Assembly: GCA_002451175.1 (NCBI GenBank)
Contig: DKBI01000155.1
Span: 1 to 8,570 of the forward strand
Length of the DNA stretch: 8,570 nt
Direction of reading: 5' to 3'
Source of the DNA: Betaproteobacteria bacterium UBA6904
GTDB taxonomy: Bacteria > Pseudomonadota > Gammaproteobacteria > Burkholderiales > SG8-39
Both the position numbers and the translations under genes were made by a program. The notes beneath the pieces are model-generated. The model was not told the DNA's origin. It ran no database searches and worked only from the letters and a program-made list of their open reading frames with translations. Positions 7,414-8,570 of the stretch are shown here, piece by piece. Every line of letters begins with the position of its first letter. Positions within the stretch are counted from its first letter, which is position 1.

Positions 7414-7983
7414 ATGAGCTTGCCCGCACCCGCATCGCGACGTCATCTCCACACGCGCACCATCACCTGCGAAGGCTTCGAGCGCGACGACGGCCTGTTC
7501 GACATCGAGGCGCGCATCGTCGACGTCAAGACCTACGCCGTCACCGAGCCGTATCGCGGTCTGCGCCAGCCCGGCCAGCACGTGCACGACATGCAAGTGC
7601 GCCTCACGCTCGATCGCGAGATGGTGGTGCGCGGCATCGACGTCGCGACCAACGAGGCGCCGTACGATCCGTGCTTCACGGTCGCGGCCGCCTACAAGCG
7701 GCTCGTCGGCGCGAAGATCGGCGGCGGATGGCGGCGCGCAGTGAGCGAGGCGGTCGGCGGCACGAAGGGCTGCACGCACCTGCGCGAACTGCTCATGCCC
7801 GCGGCGACGGTCGCCTTCCAGACCATCGGCAGCTGGCCGAAGGCCGGAAAAGTCGCCACGGAAGCCGCGCCCGACACGGACAAGAGGAAGCCCTACTTCA
7901 TCGACGGCTGCAAGGCGTGGTCCTCGGAAGGACCGGTCGTGCAGCGGCTCTTTCCGCTGCACTTTCGGAAACCGGCGGCATGA
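7414..7983 (+). CDS. DUF2889 domain protein
   Basis: The 189-residue protein spans a DUF2889 domain, a family without known function. Recognisable segments are HTRTITCEGFERDDGLFDIE (13-32), DVKTYAV (37-43), HVHDMQVRLTLDREMVVRGI (57-75), PYDPC (83-87), GGTKGCTHLRELLMP (115-129) and a C-terminal FIDGCKAWSSEGPVVQRLFP (162-181). Conserved-looking His58, Cys87, Cys120, His122 and Cys166 could form a metal or redox site, but that is speculation. There is no signal peptide or membrane segment. The ATG at 7414 follows GAGAGGA at 11-nt spacing. The stop overlaps the next start by 4 nt (ATGA, 7980-7983), so the esterase is translationally coupled to it. Confidence 0.88.
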   Translation: MSLPAPASRRHLHTRTITCEGFERDDGLFDIEARIVDVKTYAVTEPYRGLRQPGQHVHDMQVRLTLDREMVVRGIDVATNEAPYDPCFTVAAAYKRLVGAKIGGGWRRAVSEAVGGTKGCTHLRELLMPAATVAFQTIGSWPKAGKVATEAAPDTDKRKPYFIDGCKAWSSEGPVVQRLFPLHFRKPAA

Positions 7984-8570
7984 CACTGCCTGAGTGCGTC
8001 GAGCGCGAGCGCGGCGAGCGGCCCGCCGCTGCGGTGATCTGGTTGCACGGGCTCGGCGCCGACGGGCACGATTTCGAGCCGCTCGTGCCGATGCTCGCGC
8101 TGCCCCCGGGGCTCGCGGTGCGCTTCGTGTTTCCGCACGCGCCGATGCGGCCGGTGACGATCAACATGGGCATGCGCATGCGGGCTTGGTACGACATCTT
8201 TCAGCTGGGCGGCGGCCGCGAGGACGAGACCGGCATCCGCGCCTCCCAGGCGCTGCTCGAGGGCTTGATCGCGCGCGAGAAGACGCGCGGCATCGCGGCG
8301 CAACGCATCGTGCTCGCGGGATTTTCGCAAGGGGGCGCGATCGCATTGCAGACCGGGTTGCGGCATGCCGAGCGTCTCGCCGGCATCCTGGCGCTGTCCA
8401 CCTGGCTGCCGCTCGCCGAGACGCTCGAGGCGGAACGCCACGTCATGAATCGCGACGTGCCGATCTTCATGGCGCACGGCACGCGCGACGCAATGATCGG
8501 TCTCGATCGCGCCGAGCGCTCGCGCGCAAGGCTCGTGGAGCTGGGTTACGCGCCGCAGTGGCAGTCGTAC
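7980..8570 (+). CDS. alpha/beta-hydrolase carboxylesterase/phospholipase (partial, runs off right edge)
   Basis: The frame is open for 197 codons to the window end with no stop. It has the PF02230-type esterase layout: VIWLHGLGADGHDFEPLVP (19-37) with the oxyanion-loop HGLG, FVFPHAPMRPVTINMG (49-64), MRAWYDIF (67-74), the nucleophile elbow GFSQGGA (114-120, Ser116) and AHGTRD (165-170) with the probable catalytic Asp170. The catalytic His should lie just beyond the window. Family members hydrolyse short-chain carboxylic or thio-esters or lysophospholipids in the cytoplasm; the substrate here is unknown. The ATG at 7980 overlaps the DUF2889 stop by 4 nt. About 20-25 C-terminal residues are missing, judged from a usual length near 220. 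Confidence 0.92.
   Translation, partial: MTLPECVERERGERPAAAVIWLHGLGADGHDFEPLVPMLALPPGLAVRFVFPHAPMRPVTINMGMRMRAWYDIFQLGGGREDETGIRASQALLEGLIAREKTRGIAAQRIVLAGFSQGGAIALQTGLRHAERLAGILALSTWLPLAETLEAERHVMNRDVPIFMAHGTRDAMIGLDRAERSRARLVELGYAPQWQSY

Overview
The window is a high-GC, densely packed stretch of what looks like the core genome of a betaproteobacterium, probably Burkholderiales or a near relative. This is a judgement from sequence character, not a search. The evidence is adjacent parE and parC genes, a second C-terminally extended IF-1 gene of the type common in that class, strongly GC-biased third codon positions (hence very long antisense shadow frames), and short GGGGTCAGACCCC-type palindromes at gene edges.

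Layout. (1) 1-3988, plus strand: the last 59 codons of topoisomerase IV subunit B (parE), a small unknown protein that overlaps the parE stop by ATGA, topoisomerase IV subunit A (parC), and a membrane-bound GGDEF diguanylate cyclase, all nearly end to end and probably co-transcribed. (2) 3987-4065: a 65-bp perfect palindrome built of four copies of a 15-bp unit, plus a degenerate copy, between the convergent cyclase and Nudix genes. (3) 4071-4861: a Nudix hydrolase on the minus strand, divergent from an infA paralogue on the plus strand. (4) 4869-6038, minus strand: an Old Yellow Enzyme-family flavin oxidoreductase, convergent with infA. (5) 6150-7359, plus strand: a glutaredoxin-fold protein with no cysteine, a YajD-type HNH nuclease and a CIA30-domain protein, tightly spaced. 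(6) 7414-8570, plus strand: a DUF2889 protein overlapping by 4 nt an alpha/beta-hydrolase esterase that runs off the right edge.

Functionally, parE and parC make the two halves of the chromosome-decatenating enzyme. The other genes are housekeeping or stress-related (c-di-GMP synthesis, nucleotide clean-up, translation initiation, ene reduction), and no single pathway joins them. I see no phage, CRISPR, integron, insertion-sequence or biosynthetic cluster and no convincing new multi-gene system. The points most worth a second look are the glutaredoxin-like protein whose CPYC site reads NPYP, the ene-reductase with His and Phe at the usual Cys and Tyr active-site positions, and the palindromic repeat family whose three sites each touch a coding end, once inside a translated N-terminus and once supplying a stop codon.
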